The notes under the pieces are model-generated. The model saw nothing but the letters and a program-made list of their open reading frames with translations. It did no database searches and was not told the DNA's origin. DNA of 64,000 nt from Streptomyces humidus. GTDB taxonomy: Bacteria > Actinomycetota > Actinomycetes > Streptomycetales > Streptomycetaceae. The stretch lies in the NCBI RefSeq assembly GCF_014649655.1, contig NZ_BMTL01000004.1, forward strand, positions 266,340 to 330,339, in the 5' to 3' direction. Below, piece after piece: positions 50,914-59,999 of the stretch (positions are counted from its first letter, which is position 1; the number at the start of each line of letters is the position of its first letter). Position numbers and translations under genes: made by a program.

Positions 50914-53129
50914 CCACCCATCTCGACCAGCCGACCGCCTGGGGCCCGCCCTCCACCGCGGCCCCGCAGGAACCGGCCGTCCCCGCCCCTGACGCGGGCG
51001 AGCCCAGGCAGCCCCTTCCGCACAGGCTCTGGCGCGGCCGGCCCGAGGACCCGCGCTGGGCCCGCCCGGCCTTCCTCGGCCTTCTGGCGGCCACGCTCCT
51101 GCTCTACCTCTACGACCTGAGCGCCTCCGGGTACGCGAACTCGTTCTACTCCGCGGCCGTCCAGGCCGGCAGCCAGTCCTGGAAGGCCTTCTTCTTCGGC
51201 TCGCTGGACGCGGGCAACGCCATCACCGTCGACAAGCCCCCGGCCTCGCTGTGGCCGATGGCGCTGTCGGTCCGGATCTTCGGCCTGAGTTCCTGGGCGA
51301 TCCTCGCGCCCGAGGTGCTGATGGGCGTCGGCACGGTCGCCGTCGTGTACGCCTCCGTGCGCCGTCGGTTCAGTCCCGTGGCCGGTCTGATCGCGGGCGC
51401 CGTGCTCGCGCTGACGCCCGTCGCCGCGCTGATGTTCCGGTTCAACAACCCGGACGCGATGCTGGCCCTGTTGATGGCCGTGGCCTGCTACTTCACCGCC
51501 CGCGCGGTGGAGGACGGCCGGACCAGGTGGCTGGTGTGGGCCGGGGTCGCGATCGGCTTCGCGTTCCTCGCCAAGACCCTCCAGGCCTTCCTGATCCTGC
51601 CGCCGCTGGCGATCGTGTACGCGGTGTGCGCCCCGGTGGGCCTGAAGAAGCGGTTCGGCCAGCTGGCCGTCGCCACGGGTGCGCTGGTCGTGTCCGGCGG
51701 CTGGTGGGTGGCGATCGTCGAGCTCTGGCCGGCGTCGTCCCGTCCGTACGTCGGCGGCTCGCAGAACAACTCCTTCCTGGAGCTGACCTTCGGCTACAAC
51801 GGTCTCGGCCGCCTCAACGGCGAGGAGACGGGCAGCGTCGGCGGCGGCGGCGGTGGCGGCGGCAACACGGGCCAGTGGGGCGAGACCGGCTGGGACCGGA
51901 TGTTCAACTCCGAGATCGGCGGGCAGATCTCCTGGCTGCTGCCGGCCGCGCTGATCCTGCTTGCCGGCGGCCTGGTGGCGACACGGAAGCTGAGGCGGAC
52001 GTCCGCGACCCGGGGCCTGTTCCTGGTCTGGGGCGGCTCGCTGCTGATCACCGTGGTCGTCTTCAGCTACATGGCGGGCATCTTCCACCAGTACTACACG
52101 GTGGCGCTCGCCCCTTACATCGCCGCCGTGACCGGCATGGGCGCCGCCACCCTGTGGGAGAGGCGGGCCGGGTTCCGGGCCTCGATCACCCTGGCGGCCT
52201 CGGTCGTGGCGGCCGCGGGCTGGAGCTATGTCCTGCTCAACCGCACCCCCGACTACCTGCCCTGGCTGAAGTGGCTGGTCCTGGTCGGCGGTCTGGCCGC
52301 CGCGCTCGGCCTGATCTTCGCGGGCCGGATCAGCCGTCGGCTCGCCGTCGCTGCGGCCTCCGTGGGCCTGGTGGCCGCGCTGGCCGGCCCGACGGCGTAC
52401 ACCGTCAGCACGCTGCGGGAGGGCCACACCGGTTCCATCGTGACGGCCGGTCCGGCCGGCACGAGCATGATGGGCGGCGGTCCGGGCGGCGGCGGACGCG
52501 GCGGCCGAGGCGGGTTCGGCGGCGGCCCCGGCGCCCAGAACCAGCAGAACGGCACCGGAAACGGCAACGGCACCACACAGGGCCCGAGCCAGGGCCAGGG
52601 CCCGAGCCAGGGTCAGGGGCAGGGTCAGAACCAGCAGGGCGGTGGCACGGGCGGCTTCCCCGGTGGGGGCGCGCCCGGCCAGAACCAGCAGAACGGCATG
52701 CCGGGCGGCGGGACCGGCGACGGCGGCGGTATGGGCGGCCGTGGCGGTGCCGGCGGGCTGCTGAACGGCGCATCGGTCACCGACGAGGCCAAGAGGCTGC
52801 TGGAGGCCGACTCCGGGAAGTACACCTGGGCGGCGGCCGCGGTCGGCGCTCAGAACGCCGCGAGCTACCAACTCGCCACGGGCGAGGCCGTGATGGCGAT
52901 CGGCGGCTTCAACGGGACCGACCCGTCCCCGACGCCGGCACAGTTCGAGCAGTACGTGGCCGACGGAAGGATCCACTACTTCATCAGCAGTGGCTCGGGC
53001 GGCGGTGGCCCGGCAGGCAACAGCACCGGTGCGTCCTCGCAGATCACCACCTGGGTCGAGGCCAACTTCAAGAAGGTGACGGTCGGTTCGGCCACCTTCT
53101 ACGACCTGACGCAGAAGACGAGCGGCTGA
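50910..53129 (+). CDS. PMT/ArnT-like GT39-family membrane glycosyltransferase
   Basis: 739 residues with about 11-12 membrane helices. AGNAITVDKPPASLWPMAL is the first extracytoplasmic loop with the acidic residue region of GT-C enzymes. A loop after about residue 305 has a Gly run. A second long Gly/Gln/Asn-rich segment (about 515-600) precedes an outer C-terminal domain (about 610-735). GT-C enzymes of this class take sugar from polyprenyl phosphate and transfer it to surface acceptors, so it can use the product of the preceding GT2 protein. Acceptor unknown. Confidence 0.87.
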   Translation: MTTHLDQPTAWGPPSTAAPQEPAVPAPDAGEPRQPLPHRLWRGRPEDPRWARPAFLGLLAATLLLYLYDLSASGYANSFYSAAVQAGSQSWKAFFFGSLDAGNAITVDKPPASLWPMALSVRIFGLSSWAILAPEVLMGVGTVAVVYASVRRRFSPVAGLIAGAVLALTPVAALMFRFNNPDAMLALLMAVACYFTARAVEDGRTRWLVWAGVAIGFAFLAKTLQAFLILPPLAIVYAVCAPVGLKKRFGQLAVATGALVVSGGWWVAIVELWPASSRPYVGGSQNNSFLELTFGYNGLGRLNGEETGSVGGGGGGGGNTGQWGETGWDRMFNSEIGGQISWLLPAALILLAGGLVATRKLRRTSATRGLFLVWGGSLLITVVVFSYMAGIFHQYYTVALAPYIAAVTGMGAATLWERRAGFRASITLAASVVAAAGWSYVLLNRTPDYLPWLKWLVLVGGLAAALGLIFAGRISRRLAVAAASVGLVAALAGPTAYTVSTLREGHTGSIVTAGPAGTSMMGGGPGGGGRGGRGGFGGGPGAQNQQNGTGNGNGTTQGPSQGQGPSQGQGQGQNQQGGGTGGFPGGGAPGQNQQNGMPGGGTGDGGGMGGRGGAGGLLNGASVTDEAKRLLEADSGKYTWAAAAVGAQNAASYQLATGEAVMAIGGFNGTDPSPTPAQFEQYVADGRIHYFISSGSGGGGPAGNSTGASSQITTWVEANFKKVTVGSATFYDLTQKTSG

Positions 53130-53151
53130 CCGTTCACCGAACGGCCGGGGC

Positions 53152-53180
53152 AAGGGCGGTGGCTGAATGCCACCGCCCTT
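53152..53180 (+). terminator. Perfect 12-bp hairpin ending the glycosyltransferase operon
   Basis: AAGGGCGGTGGC and GCCACCGCCCTT around TGAAT, followed by CTTC. Confidence 0.8.
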
Positions 53181-53232
53181 CTTCATGTCGCGGGGCGAGA
53201 CGGCGCCTGGACGACGCCCCCGGGTAAATTCC

Positions 53233-53266
53233 TTGTACGTCGTATGGGAATCCTTCTACGGTGTAC
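53233..53266 (+). promoter_or_regulatory. Promoter with overlapping operator of the DHA2 exporter gene
   Basis: TTGTAC (53233-53238), 18-nt spacer, TACGGT (53257-53262) put the start of transcription at about the ATG 53270. Superimposed arms GTACGTCGTA (53235-53244) and TACGGTGTAC (53257-53266) are inverted with 8 of 10 matches. The TetR protein encoded downstream is the likely ligand. Confidence 0.65.
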
Positions 53267-53269
53267 GGC

Positions 53270-54874
53270 ATGACGCCGTCCTCGCCCCCTCCCACCTCCC
53301 CGCCCCCGCCTCCCTCACCCTCCGCGTCCCCGCCCCCGCTCCCGTCCCCGTCCCCGCAGGGGCACCCCCGACGCTGGCTGATCCTGGGCGTCATCTGCCT
53401 CGCGCAGCTCACGGTGGTGCTCGACAACACCGTCCTGAACGTCGCGATCCCGTCGCTCACCCGCGAGCTGGGAGCGGCCACCTCCGACATCCAGTGGATG
53501 ATCAACGCGTACGCGCTGGTGCAGTCCGGTCTGCTGCTCACCGCGGGCAGTGCCGCAGACCGGTACGGCCGGAAGAAGCTGCTGGCCGCGGGCCTGGCGC
53601 TGTTCGGCGTGGGCTCCCTGGTGGCCGGTCTCGCGGACTCCACCGCCCAGTTGATCGCAGCGCGGGCGGGGATGGGGGTCGGCGGCGCGCTGCTGCTGAC
53701 GACCACGCTCGCCGTGGTGATGCAGATCTTCACGCCCGAACAGCAGCCCAAGGCGATCGGCGTCTGGGCGGCGGTGAACTCGCTGGGCTTCGCGACCGGC
53801 CCCCTCATCGGCGGCGTCATGCTGAACCACTTCTGGTGGGGTGCGATCTTCCTGATCAACCTGCCGGTGGCGGCGCTCGGTCTGGTCGCCGTCGTCTCGA
53901 TGGTTCCCGAGTCGAAGAATCCGCAGGGCGAGCGTCCCGACCTGCTCGGCGCTTTCCTGTCCACGATCGGCATGACCTCACTGGTCTTCGCGATCATCTC
54001 CGGCCCGTCGCACGGCTGGACGTCCTCCAGAGTGCTGGCGAGTGCGGCGGTGGCGGCCGTCGTCCTCGCGTTGTTCGCCTGCTGGGAGAGCAGGATCCCG
54101 TATCCCATGCTCGACCTGGCCTTCTTCCGCAACCGGCGGTTCACGGGCGCGGTGGCCGGCGCGGTGCTGGTCACCTTCGGGATGGCCGGAGCGCTGTTCC
54201 TGCTCACTCTGCAGCTGCAGTTCGTCCTCGGATACGGCCCTCTGGAGGCGGGCCTGCGGACCGCGCCGCTGGCGCTGACCGTCGTGGCCCTCAACTTCAC
54301 CGGGCTGTCGGCCAAGGTGATGGCCGGGCTGGGCGGGCCGCTGTCGGTGCTGGCGGGGATGGTGTCGGTGTCGGCGGGGCTGGTGTCCATCGCCCTGGCC
54401 GCCGACGGGTACGCCGGGTTGGCGGCGGGACTGGTGCTCATCGGGGTGGGAACGGCGCTCGCCGGTCCGGCGATGGCCCACGCGATCATGAGCTCGATAC
54501 CGCCGGCGAAGGCGGGGGTGGGGGCCGGCCTCAACGGCACGGTGGCGGAGTTCGGGAACGGGCTGGGCGTCGCCGTCCTCGGGGCGGTGCTGACCGCGCG
54601 GTTCGCCGCGGAGTCGCTCCCGACGGCGCTGGCCGGCGCCGGGTCGGCGCGGGAGAGGTCACGCATCGTCGGCTCGTTCTCCGCCGGCCTGGAGACCAGT
54701 CAGCTGCTCGGAGCCTCGGCGGTCCTGCTGGGCGGGGTGCTGGCCGCGGGCCTGCTGCGCAGGGCGGAGCGCGAGGAGCGGGACGAGCGGGACGAGCGGG
54801 ACGACGGCGAGAGGCGGGACGACGGCGGGAGGCGGGAGGACCGCGGGGGAAAGCCACCGATTCAGGCCAGGTGA
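53270..54874 (+). CDS. DHA2-type (14-helix) MFS drug exporter
   Basis: 534 residues. A Pro/Ser-rich N-terminus (1-30) is followed by helices typical of EmrB/QacA exporters: VVLDNTVLNVAIPSLTRELGA in helix 1 (motif D1), DRYGRKK (motif A), and GFATGPLIGGVMLNHFWWGAIFLINLPVA (motif C region). The C-terminus is highly charged (EREERDERDERDD), encoded by GACGAGCGG repeats. ATG 53270 is chosen: a GTG at 53261 falls inside the -10 box, and no ribosome site is visible, so translation is probably leaderless. Confidence 0.88.
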   Translation: MTPSSPPPTSPPPPPSPSASPPPLPSPSPQGHPRRWLILGVICLAQLTVVLDNTVLNVAIPSLTRELGAATSDIQWMINAYALVQSGLLLTAGSAADRYGRKKLLAAGLALFGVGSLVAGLADSTAQLIAARAGMGVGGALLLTTTLAVVMQIFTPEQQPKAIGVWAAVNSLGFATGPLIGGVMLNHFWWGAIFLINLPVAALGLVAVVSMVPESKNPQGERPDLLGAFLSTIGMTSLVFAIISGPSHGWTSSRVLASAAVAAVVLALFACWESRIPYPMLDLAFFRNRRFTGAVAGAVLVTFGMAGALFLLTLQLQFVLGYGPLEAGLRTAPLALTVVALNFTGLSAKVMAGLGGPLSVLAGMVSVSAGLVSIALAADGYAGLAAGLVLIGVGTALAGPAMAHAIMSSIPPAKAGVGAGLNGTVAEFGNGLGVAVLGAVLTARFAAESLPTALAGAGSARERSRIVGSFSAGLETSQLLGASAVLLGGVLAAGLLRRAEREERDERDERDDGERRDDGGRREDRGGKPPIQAR

Positions 54875-55041
54875 CCCCCCGGGGCCGCCCCCTCGGGAGG
54901 CTCCACCGTCAGTCGTCTCCGCGCCGCCCGAAGCGTGTCCGTGCCGGCAGCGCACCCGTTGCCGTGGCGGGCCGCCGTGCCCGTCGTCGCCTCCGCTTAG
55001 CATCTTCACCAGTGACCGGAAGTCCAGGAAGGTGCCCAGCC

Positions 55042-55806
55042 ATGGCCGAGACCGCCAAGGATGCCGCGCGGCACAGTGTGTGGCTGCAAGGCAGGGCGCG
55101 TCGGCGTGGGCGTGGCGGGGGGCAGCCCTCCGGGCTCGACCGGGACCGGATCACCGAGGTCACCGTACGGCTGCTGGACGCCGAGGGGTTGGCCAAGTTC
55201 TCCATGCGGAGGCTGGCGGCAGAGCTGAACGTGACGGCGATGTCGGTGTACTGGTACGTCGACACCAAGGACGACCTTCTCGAACTCGCCCTGGACACGG
55301 CCTTCGGCGAGCTGGAGGACCTGCCCGACCCGCACGACGAGGACGCCGACTGGCGCGAGCAGATCCGGGCACTGGCCACGTCCTATCGCGGGCTGCTGGT
55401 CCGGCACCCCTGGCTGTCGCCGCTCGCCGGCCGCTACCTCAACATCGGCCCGAACTCCCTGCGCTTCTCCCGCGCGGTCCAGCAGGTGGTGCTGCGCACG
55501 GGTCTGCCCGCGTACGGCGTCACCGGCGCGATCTCGGCCGTCTTCCAGTTCGTGTACGGCTACGGGACGATCGAGGGCCACTTCTTCGCGCGGGTCGCGG
55601 ACACCGGCCTGACCCCGGACGAGTACTTCCGCGACGCCATGACCGCCACGGCCGAGGCCCCGGACACCGCGGACGTCGTCGAGCAGTCCCGGAACCTCAT
55701 GGCGGCCCGCGGCGGCGACACGGTCGCCGAGATGATGGACCGCGACTTCACCTTCGCCCTGGACCTGCTGGTGGCGGGCATCGAGGCGATGGTGCGACGC
55801 GGCTGA
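55042..55806 (+). CDS. TetR-family regulator (TetR_C class)
   Basis: 254 residues. DNA-binding helices lie at about 40-85: ITEVTVRLLDAEGLAKFSMRRLAAELNVTAMSVYWYVDTKDDLLELAL. The rest resembles the C-terminal domain of tetracycline-repressor-like proteins. A basic N-terminal tail (GRARRRGRGGGQ) is unusual and could touch DNA. It follows the DHA2 gene on the same strand with 167 nt between, so control of that gene through the 53235-53266 repeat is likely. Confidence 0.87.
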   Translation: MAETAKDAARHSVWLQGRARRRGRGGGQPSGLDRDRITEVTVRLLDAEGLAKFSMRRLAAELNVTAMSVYWYVDTKDDLLELALDTAFGELEDLPDPHDEDADWREQIRALATSYRGLLVRHPWLSPLAGRYLNIGPNSLRFSRAVQQVVLRTGLPAYGVTGAISAVFQFVYGYGTIEGHFFARVADTGLTPDEYFRDAMTATAEAPDTADVVEQSRNLMAARGGDTVAEMMDRDFTFALDLLVAGIEAMVRRG

Positions 55807-55836
55807 GCCGGTGCCCGGCGCGGGGCCGGCCGTGGT

Positions 55837-56307
55837 TCAGTCCTGTGGGACGAGCCGGGCCGGGAAGCCGCCGGTGGCCACCGGGCCCCAGCGCTGCGGG
55901 GTGATCCGGATGATCGACTTGCCCTGCTTCAGCATGGCCTGCCGGTACTCGTCCCAGTCGGGGTGCTCGCCTGCGATGTTGCGGTAGTACTCCACCAGCG
56001 GCTCGACGGACTCCGGCGCGTCGATGACCTCCGCGGTGCCGTCGATCTGGACCCAGGGGCCGTCCCAGTCGTCGCTCAGCACGAGGATGCCGACCCGGTC
56101 GTCGCGCTTGGCGTTGCGCGTCTTGGCCCGCTCGGGATAAGTGGAGACGACGATCCGCCCCGAGTCGTCGACCCCGCAGGTCAGCGGCGAGGCCTGGGGG
56201 CCGCCGTCGGTGCGCCGGGTCAGCAGGATCGCGCGGTGACGGGGGCGGACGAAGTCCAGCAACTCGTCCAGGGAGACCTTGGTGTTCGTCGCGATGTTCG
56301 GTGCCAT
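55837..56307 (-). CDS. PPOX-class (F420-dependent) flavin/deazaflavin oxidoreductase
   Basis: 156 residues with the split-barrel fold: LTRRTDGGPQASPLTCGVDDSGRIVVSTYPERAKTRNAKRDDRVGILVL (about 29-77), and W-V-Q-I-D-G-T-A-E-V-I. Close families use F420 or FMN to reduce diverse substrates. The ATG is at 56307. It is convergent with the TetR gene and 155 nt downstream of the leftward YceI gene start region on the same strand. Confidence 0.87.
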   Translation of the reverse strand: MAPNIATNTKVSLDELLDFVRPRHRAILLTRRTDGGPQASPLTCGVDDSGRIVVSTYPERAKTRNAKRDDRVGILVLSDDWDGPWVQIDGTAEVIDAPESVEPLVEYYRNIAGEHPDWDEYRQAMLKQGKSIIRITPQRWGPVATGGFPARLVPQD

Positions 56308-56461
56308 GGGGTCAGCCTAGGCGGCGGACCGCGGGTTCCGGCTGACCCTGCCGGGTTCACGACCGCGTCCGCCCCGCCGACCGCCCCGCCGACCCGGCCG
56401 ACCCGCCCGCCGAAGACTCAACCGCGGACCTGCCTGCCCGTCGGCGGGTCGGGGGAGCTTC

Positions 56462-57283
56462 CTACACCCCGGGCAGGGCGTCGCCCTGTACCGCCTGGAC
56501 GTCCAGTTCCACCTTCAGGGTCGTGCCGATGGCCGCGATGCCAGCCTGGACGACCTGGTTGTAGTTCATCGCGAAGTCCTCGCGCCGCAGCTCGGTCGTG
56601 GCCCGGAAGGCCGCCCGCGTGCCGCCCCACGGGTCCGCGCCGGTGCCCAGGTAGGCAAGCTCCAGGTTCACCGGACGGGCGACGCCGTGCAGGGAGAGCT
56701 CGCCGTGGACGGTCCAGCGGTCGGGGCCGGCGGGCGTCAGACCCGTCGAACGGTAGGTGATCTCCGGGTACGTCTCGACGTCGAGGAAGTCCGACGAGCG
56801 CAGATGCGTGTCGCGCATGGCGTTGCCCGTGTCGATGGAGGCCGCCCGGATCACCGCCTCCACACGGGAGCGGGCGACGTCGTCCGGAGCGACCTCGATC
56901 GCCGCCGTGAACTCCGTGAACCGGCCGCGGACGCTGGAGATGCCCAGGTGCTGGGCGACCGCGCCGACGGTCGAGTGCGCGGGGTCGACGGTCCAGGGAC
57001 CGGGCGGGGGCAGCTCCGTGCCGCCCTGCCGGGCCAGGGTCACGGTCCCCACCTCGGCGCGCCCCCTCGCCGTCACGATCGCGCTGGAGGCCGCGGGCGC
57101 GTACCCGACGGCCGTGACGATCACCGTGTAGGCGCCCGGGGCGAGTTCGGTCGTGTCGCGCACGGCGCCTTCCGCGTCGGCCTCGGCGCGCAGCACCTGG
57201 CCGCCCGTCATGTCGGTCACCGTGACGACCGCGTGCGACACGGCCCACCCGTCCCGCGTGCGGATCTTCGCGGTCAGTCCCAT
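56462..57283 (-). CDS. YceI-family protein with N-terminal carboxypeptidase-regulatory-like module
   Basis: 273 residues. Residues 1-85 form a small beta-sandwich (VVTVTDMTGGQVLRAEADAEG ... LAPGAYTVIVTAVGYAPA) of the carboxypeptidase-regulatory-like/CnaB type. Residues 92-270 are a YceI lipocalin-like barrel (WTVDPAHSTVGAVAQHLGISSVRGRFTEF ...). YceI proteins bind polyisoprenoids. No signal peptide, so it is cytosolic. The gene follows, on the same strand, the transporter gene whose C-terminus carries three copies of the same module, and shares its promoter or lies close downstream. Confidence 0.88.
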   Translation of the reverse strand: MGLTAKIRTRDGWAVSHAVVTVTDMTGGQVLRAEADAEGAVRDTTELAPGAYTVIVTAVGYAPAASSAIVTARGRAEVGTVTLARQGGTELPPPGPWTVDPAHSTVGAVAQHLGISSVRGRFTEFTAAIEVAPDDVARSRVEAVIRAASIDTGNAMRDTHLRSSDFLDVETYPEITYRSTGLTPAGPDRWTVHGELSLHGVARPVNLELAYLGTGADPWGGTRAAFRATTELRREDFAMNYNQVVQAGIAAIGTTLKVELDVQAVQGDALPGV

Positions 57284-57342
57284 CTCATGTACTCCTCAAC
57301 ACTGCTCAGGCCGATCACACCGGCCACACTGCGAAAACCGGA

Positions 57343-57379
57343 CCGGCCCGGTGCGGGGGGTCGCCCCGCACCGGGCCGG
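57343..57379 (-). terminator. Perfect 16-bp hairpin between transporter and YceI genes
   Basis: CCGGCCCGGTGCGGGG pairs with CCCCGCACCGGGCCGG around a 5-nt loop. It may stop or attenuate transcription between the two leftward genes. Confidence 0.75.
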
Positions 57380-57397
57380 AGCCGATGTCCGTCCGGA

Positions 57398-59986
57398 CTA
57401 CTCGCCGGGGTGGGCGAGTTCGATGTCGTGGCCGTCGACGCCGGCGCCCGACACGGTCAGCGCGGTGGCCACCGGCGGGTAGCCGGTCGCGATGACGGTG
57501 TAGTCGCCGCCGTCGAGGTCGGCGAAGGCGTACGCCCCGTCCACACCGGTCGTGGCCGTGCCGACGACGTTGCCCGCCGCGTCCACGAGCGTCACCCGCG
57601 CGTCGGCCAGCGGACCGTGCGGCGCCCGGACGATGCCCTGGAGCTGGGCGCCCGCGTCGAGGACGACGTCCGCGCGGGTCACGCCCGTCGCGCCGATCTC
57701 GACGGGCAGGGCGCGCGGCCGGAAACCGACGGCGTTGACCGCGACGGTCACCGCGCCCGGGACCAGCTCCGTGAAGGAGAACTCCCCCTGCTCACCGGTG
57801 GCGGCGGTGGCCAGCAGATCGCCGCGCACATCGGTGACGATCACCATCGCGTCCTTGACGGCCTCGCCCGACTCGGCGGCGCGCACGACGCCGCTGAGCC
57901 CGCTGGTCCCGCTGAGCAGAATGTCGTACGCGACCGGCTCGCCGTTCACCACGATCGTGGACGCCTGCGGCTGGAAGCCGTCGGCGGAGGCGATCAGCAC
58001 GTACGAACCCGTGCCCGGCGCGTCCAGCGCGTAGGTACCGTCGCCCTGCGCGACCGAGCGGCCGAGCTGCCGTCCGGCGAGCGAGATGAGCGTGACGGCG
58101 GCCTGCGGGACGGGCGCGCTCTCCGCACCGCGGACGAAGCCGTGCACGGGGATGCCGCCCGAGGGCGAGTGGGGGGCCTCGACGGTGGCGACGGCCCGGC
58201 TCGGGGCCTTCTCACCGGCGAAAGCCGTGTCGACGGAGGGAACCGCGGGAACCGCGGAAGCGGCCGAAGCGGAGGCAGCGGGAGCCGAACCGGCGGTCGA
58301 AGCCGCGGTCGAAGCCGAAACCGGAGCCGGGGTCGCCTCCGTGGCGCGGGTGGCGTCCGCGAGGGGCGCCGTGTCCGCGTCCGCGTCGGCGGCCTGCGCC
58401 AGCGCGCCCCTGGTCCGCAGCGGGACCTCCTTGATGAACAGGGTGATGAGGAAGGCCAGCAGGGCGAGGCCGCCCGCGATCAGGAAGACGTCCGCGATGC
58501 CGTGGCCGTAGGCGCTCTCCATGACCGTGCGCAGCGGCGCGGGCAGCTTGTCCATGTCCGGGATCTCGCTCGACGAGCTCGAACCGCCGGCGAGGGAGGC
58601 GTACTCGGGGCCGAGGCCGGCGATGCCGTCCTGGGCGTAGTCGGTGATGCGGTGGGCCATCACGGCGCCCAGCGCGGAGACGCCGACCGCACCGCCGAGG
58701 GAGCGGAAGAACGTGACCGTGGAGCTGGCCGAGCCGAGGTCGGACGGCGCCACCTGGTTCTGCGTGGAGAGCACCAGGTTCTGCATCATCATGCCGATGC
58801 CGAGACCCAGCAGGGCCATGAAGACGGCCATCTTCCAGTAGTCCGTGTCGTACCGGATGGTGCCGAGCAGGCCGAGGCCGGCCGTCACCAGGACGCCGCC
58901 GCTGACCAGCCAGACCTTCCACTTGCCGGTCCGGGTGATGAACTGGCCGGAGACCGTGGAGGAGATGAACAGACCGCCGATCATCGGGATCGTCATGACA
59001 CCCGACATCGTCGGCGACTTGTCCCGGGCCAGCTGGAAGAACTGGCTGAAGAACACGGTGCCGGTGAACATCGCGACGCCCACGAAGAGCGAGGCCAGCG
59101 ACGACAGCGTGATGGTGCGGTTGCGGAACAGCCGCAGCGGGATGATCGGCTCGGCGGCCTTCGACTCGACGAGCACGAAGATCAGGCCGAGCACGATCGA
59201 GCCGCCCACCATCGCGGCCGTCTGCCAGGACAGCCAGTCGTACTTGTCACCGGCGAAGGTGACCCAGACCAGCAGCAGCGAGACCGCCGCGGAGATGAAG
59301 AAGGCGCCGCTCCAGTCGACCTTGACGTCCCGCTTCACGACGGGCAGGTGCAGGGTCTTCTGCAGCACGATGAGCGCGATGACGGCGAAGGGCACGCCGA
59401 CGTAGAAGCACCAGCGCCAGCCCAGCCAGCTGGTGTCCGTGATGACGCCGCCGAGCAGCGGGCCGCCGACGGTGGCCACGGCGAAGGTCGCGCCGAGGTA
59501 GCCGGAGTAACGCCCGCGCTCACGCGGGGAGATCATCGCGGCCATCACGATCTGCGCGAGGGCGGACAGACCGCCGACGCCGATGCCCTGGACGACGCGG
59601 CACGCGATCAGCATGCCGGCGTTCTGGGAGAGACCGGCGGCGGCCGAGCCCAGCACGTAGATGACGAGTGCGATCTGGACGAGCGCCTTCTTGCTGTACA
59701 GGTCGGAGAGCTTGCCCCACAGGGGCGTGGCCGCGGTCATGGACAGCAGCGCGGCGGTGACGACCCAGGTGTAGGCGGACTGGCCGCCGCCGAGGTCGCC
59801 GATGATCTCCGGGAGGGCGTTCGAGACGATCGTGGAGGACAGGATCGCCACGAACATGCCGAGCAGCAGCCCGGAGAGCGCCTCCATGATCTGCCGGTGG
59901 GTCATCGGAGCGTCACCGGCGGAGCCGTGGGACCCTCCGCCGTGCTTCGCGTGAGCCCGCACACCGGCTGGTGTGGTCGTTGCCAT
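57398..59986 (-). CDS. DHA2-type MFS transporter with three C-terminal regulatory-like beta modules
   Basis: 862 residues. After a short His/Gly-rich N-terminus come 14 membrane helices (about 35-530) of the EmrB/QacA class. An Ala/Thr-rich linker (about 535-600) follows, then three modules of about 80 residues each (about 610-862) of the carboxypeptidase-regulatory-like type, visible as GFVRG..., GVVRAAESGEAVKDAMVIVTD and GIVRAPHGPLADARVTLVD, each with an aspartate or glutamate before the A-x-V strand and a G-x-Y/F-x-F strand. Both ends of 14-helix MFS proteins are cytoplasmic, so these modules should be inside the cell. The adjacent MarR gene is 14 nt upstream, same strand. Confidence 0.9.
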   Translation of the reverse strand: MATTTPAGVRAHAKHGGGSHGSAGDAPMTHRQIMEALSGLLLGMFVAILSSTIVSNALPEIIGDLGGGQSAYTWVVTAALLSMTAATPLWGKLSDLYSKKALVQIALVIYVLGSAAAGLSQNAGMLIACRVVQGIGVGGLSALAQIVMAAMISPRERGRYSGYLGATFAVATVGGPLLGGVITDTSWLGWRWCFYVGVPFAVIALIVLQKTLHLPVVKRDVKVDWSGAFFISAAVSLLLVWVTFAGDKYDWLSWQTAAMVGGSIVLGLIFVLVESKAAEPIIPLRLFRNRTITLSSLASLFVGVAMFTGTVFFSQFFQLARDKSPTMSGVMTIPMIGGLFISSTVSGQFITRTGKWKVWLVSGGVLVTAGLGLLGTIRYDTDYWKMAVFMALLGLGIGMMMQNLVLSTQNQVAPSDLGSASSTVTFFRSLGGAVGVSALGAVMAHRITDYAQDGIAGLGPEYASLAGGSSSSSEIPDMDKLPAPLRTVMESAYGHGIADVFLIAGGLALLAFLITLFIKEVPLRTRGALAQAADADADTAPLADATRATEATPAPVSASTAASTAGSAPAASASAASAVPAVPSVDTAFAGEKAPSRAVATVEAPHSPSGGIPVHGFVRGAESAPVPQAAVTLISLAGRQLGRSVAQGDGTYALDAPGTGSYVLIASADGFQPQASTIVVNGEPVAYDILLSGTSGLSGVVRAAESGEAVKDAMVIVTDVRGDLLATAATGEQGEFSFTELVPGAVTVAVNAVGFRPRALPVEIGATGVTRADVVLDAGAQLQGIVRAPHGPLADARVTLVDAAGNVVGTATTGVDGAYAFADLDGGDYTVIATGYPPVATALTVSGAGVDGHDIELAHPGE

Positions 59987-59999
59987 GGGCTTCCTTCTC

